The position numbers and the translations under genes were made by a program. Source: PALSA-1006 sp964571195 (GTDB lineage Bacteria > Pseudomonadota > Gammaproteobacteria > Burkholderiales > Gallionellaceae). From it: 64,000 nt of DNA. Every line of letters starts with the position of its first letter. Within the stretch, counting starts at the first letter, position 1. Where the stretch lies: assembly GCA_964571195.1 (NCBI GenBank), contig CAZNAD010000006.1, positions 1 through 64,000 on the forward strand, read 5' to 3'. Under the pieces are notes generated by a model, which saw nothing but the letters and a program-made list of their open reading frames with translations, ran no database searches and was not told where the DNA came from. Below, piece after piece: positions 63,598 to 64,000 of this stretch.

Positions 63598-64000
63598 ATG
63601 ATAAAGCGTATTCGCAGTGAGCAACTCCGTCCCGGCATGTATATCCACGATCTGAATTGCGGCTGGATGGATCATCCTTTCGTATTCAATTCCTTCGCGG
63701 TAGAGGATGAGAAAAAGGTCGAAAAGATCATCGCTACCGGTATTCGCGAGCTGTATATCGATTCCACCAAGGGACTCGATGTGGAAGATGCACAGACTCA
63801 CGATGAGTTCCATGCGGAACTGCACGAGAAGATCACCGCATTGGCCGCCAGTCATGAGGTCAAGGCTCATCCGACCACACTGATGGAAGAGGTGACCGTC
63901 GCCAAGGTCGTGCATCAGGATGCACATAAGGTCGTGCATCACCTGATGTCCGATGTGCGCATGGGCAAACAGATCGAAGTGGCTCAGATGTCTCCCATGG
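63598..64000 (+). CDS. HD-GYP domain protein, 5' part (DUF3391 region)
   Basis: The first 134 codons of a gene that runs off the window. The reading MIKRIRSEQLRPGMYIHDLNCGWMDHPFVFNSFAVEDEKKVEKIIATGIRELYIDSTKGLDV is the N-terminal DUF3391 module that precedes HD-GYP cyclic-di-GMP phosphodiesterase domains. The HD-GYP domain itself is not in the window, so catalytic competence cannot be judged. It is divergent from ilvE. Confidence 0.8.
   Translation, partial: MIKRIRSEQLRPGMYIHDLNCGWMDHPFVFNSFAVEDEKKVEKIIATGIRELYIDSTKGLDVEDAQTHDEFHAELHEKITALAASHEVKAHPTTLMEEVTVAKVVHQDAHKVVHHLMSDVRMGKQIEVAQMSPM

Overview
The window reads as a chromosomal segment of a betaproteobacterium, most likely of the Nitrosomonadales/Gallionellaceae type (Sideroxydans/Gallionella-like). 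That placement is inferred from protein style and gene order; no search was run. The supporting gene orders are tpiA-secG-tRNA-Leu-nuoABCDEFGHIJKLMN and trpF-trpB-trpA-accD-folC-dedD-cvpA-purF-metZ. Most genes are housekeeping, tightly packed and GC-rich. The accessory material is confined to a few short inserts.

Layout. 0.1-1.6 kb (minus): a TonB-like protein and a hypothetical protein. 1.7-4.1 kb (plus): glycerophosphodiesterase and glycerol-3-phosphate dehydrogenase. 4.2-8.1 kb (minus): pstSCAB phosphate uptake, with a well-formed Pho-box promoter and a double hairpin between pstS and pstC. 8.2-24.0 kb (plus): tpiA, secG, tRNA-Leu(GAG) and all 14 complex I genes, closed by an intrinsic terminator. 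24.0-25.1 kb: a palindrome-rich spacer followed by a higBA toxin-antitoxin module. 25.1-28.0 kb (plus): hslO, an aldo/keto reductase and an MscS channel. 28.0-30.8 kb (minus): lplT, a CNNM/CBS protein and a small lipoprotein. 30.9-33.2 kb (plus): alr and a DUF1615-type lipoprotein. 33.2-35.8 kb: an AT-rich islet with one 691-aa protein carrying a PD-(D/E)XK-like nuclease motif, on the 3' side of tRNA-Arg(CCT). 35.9-38.3 kb (plus): a membrane protein and the ABC-F protein Uup. 38.3-39.8 kb (minus): lemA and a GIDE-like membrane protein with an EF-hand. 39.9-50.8 kb (plus): the trp/acc/fol/pur/met cluster, interrupted by hicAB, by an unknown ORF and by palindromic repeats. 50.9-58.2 kb (plus): recA-recX, a response regulator with TPR repeats, a minimal histidine kinase, alaS and a single-domain response regulator. 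58.2-63.4 kb (minus): ilvE, a zinc-finger protein, waaF, a phosphomannomutase/phosphoglucomutase and an NCS2-like permease. 63.6 kb to the edge (plus): the start of an HD-GYP-type gene.

How the parts work together. NDH-1 supplies (or, in reverse, consumes) proton-motive force. The trp/acc/fol/pur genes form one long biosynthetic transcription block. pst responds to phosphate limitation. The recA-to-alaS stretch carries recombination and signalling genes.

The least ordinary observations are these. (i) The lone nuclease-like protein beside tRNA-Arg is the best candidate here for an undescribed defence-type gene. (ii) Relic second copies of gene 3' ends lie directly downstream of alaS and of pstB, suggesting allele replacement. 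(iii) A dispersed CCCTCTCCC/GGGAGAGGG repeat occurs three times, once as in-frame coding sequence inside uup. (iv) Toxin-antitoxin and unknown genes sit inside the trp-acc-fol cluster. No CRISPR array, transposase or integrase was seen.
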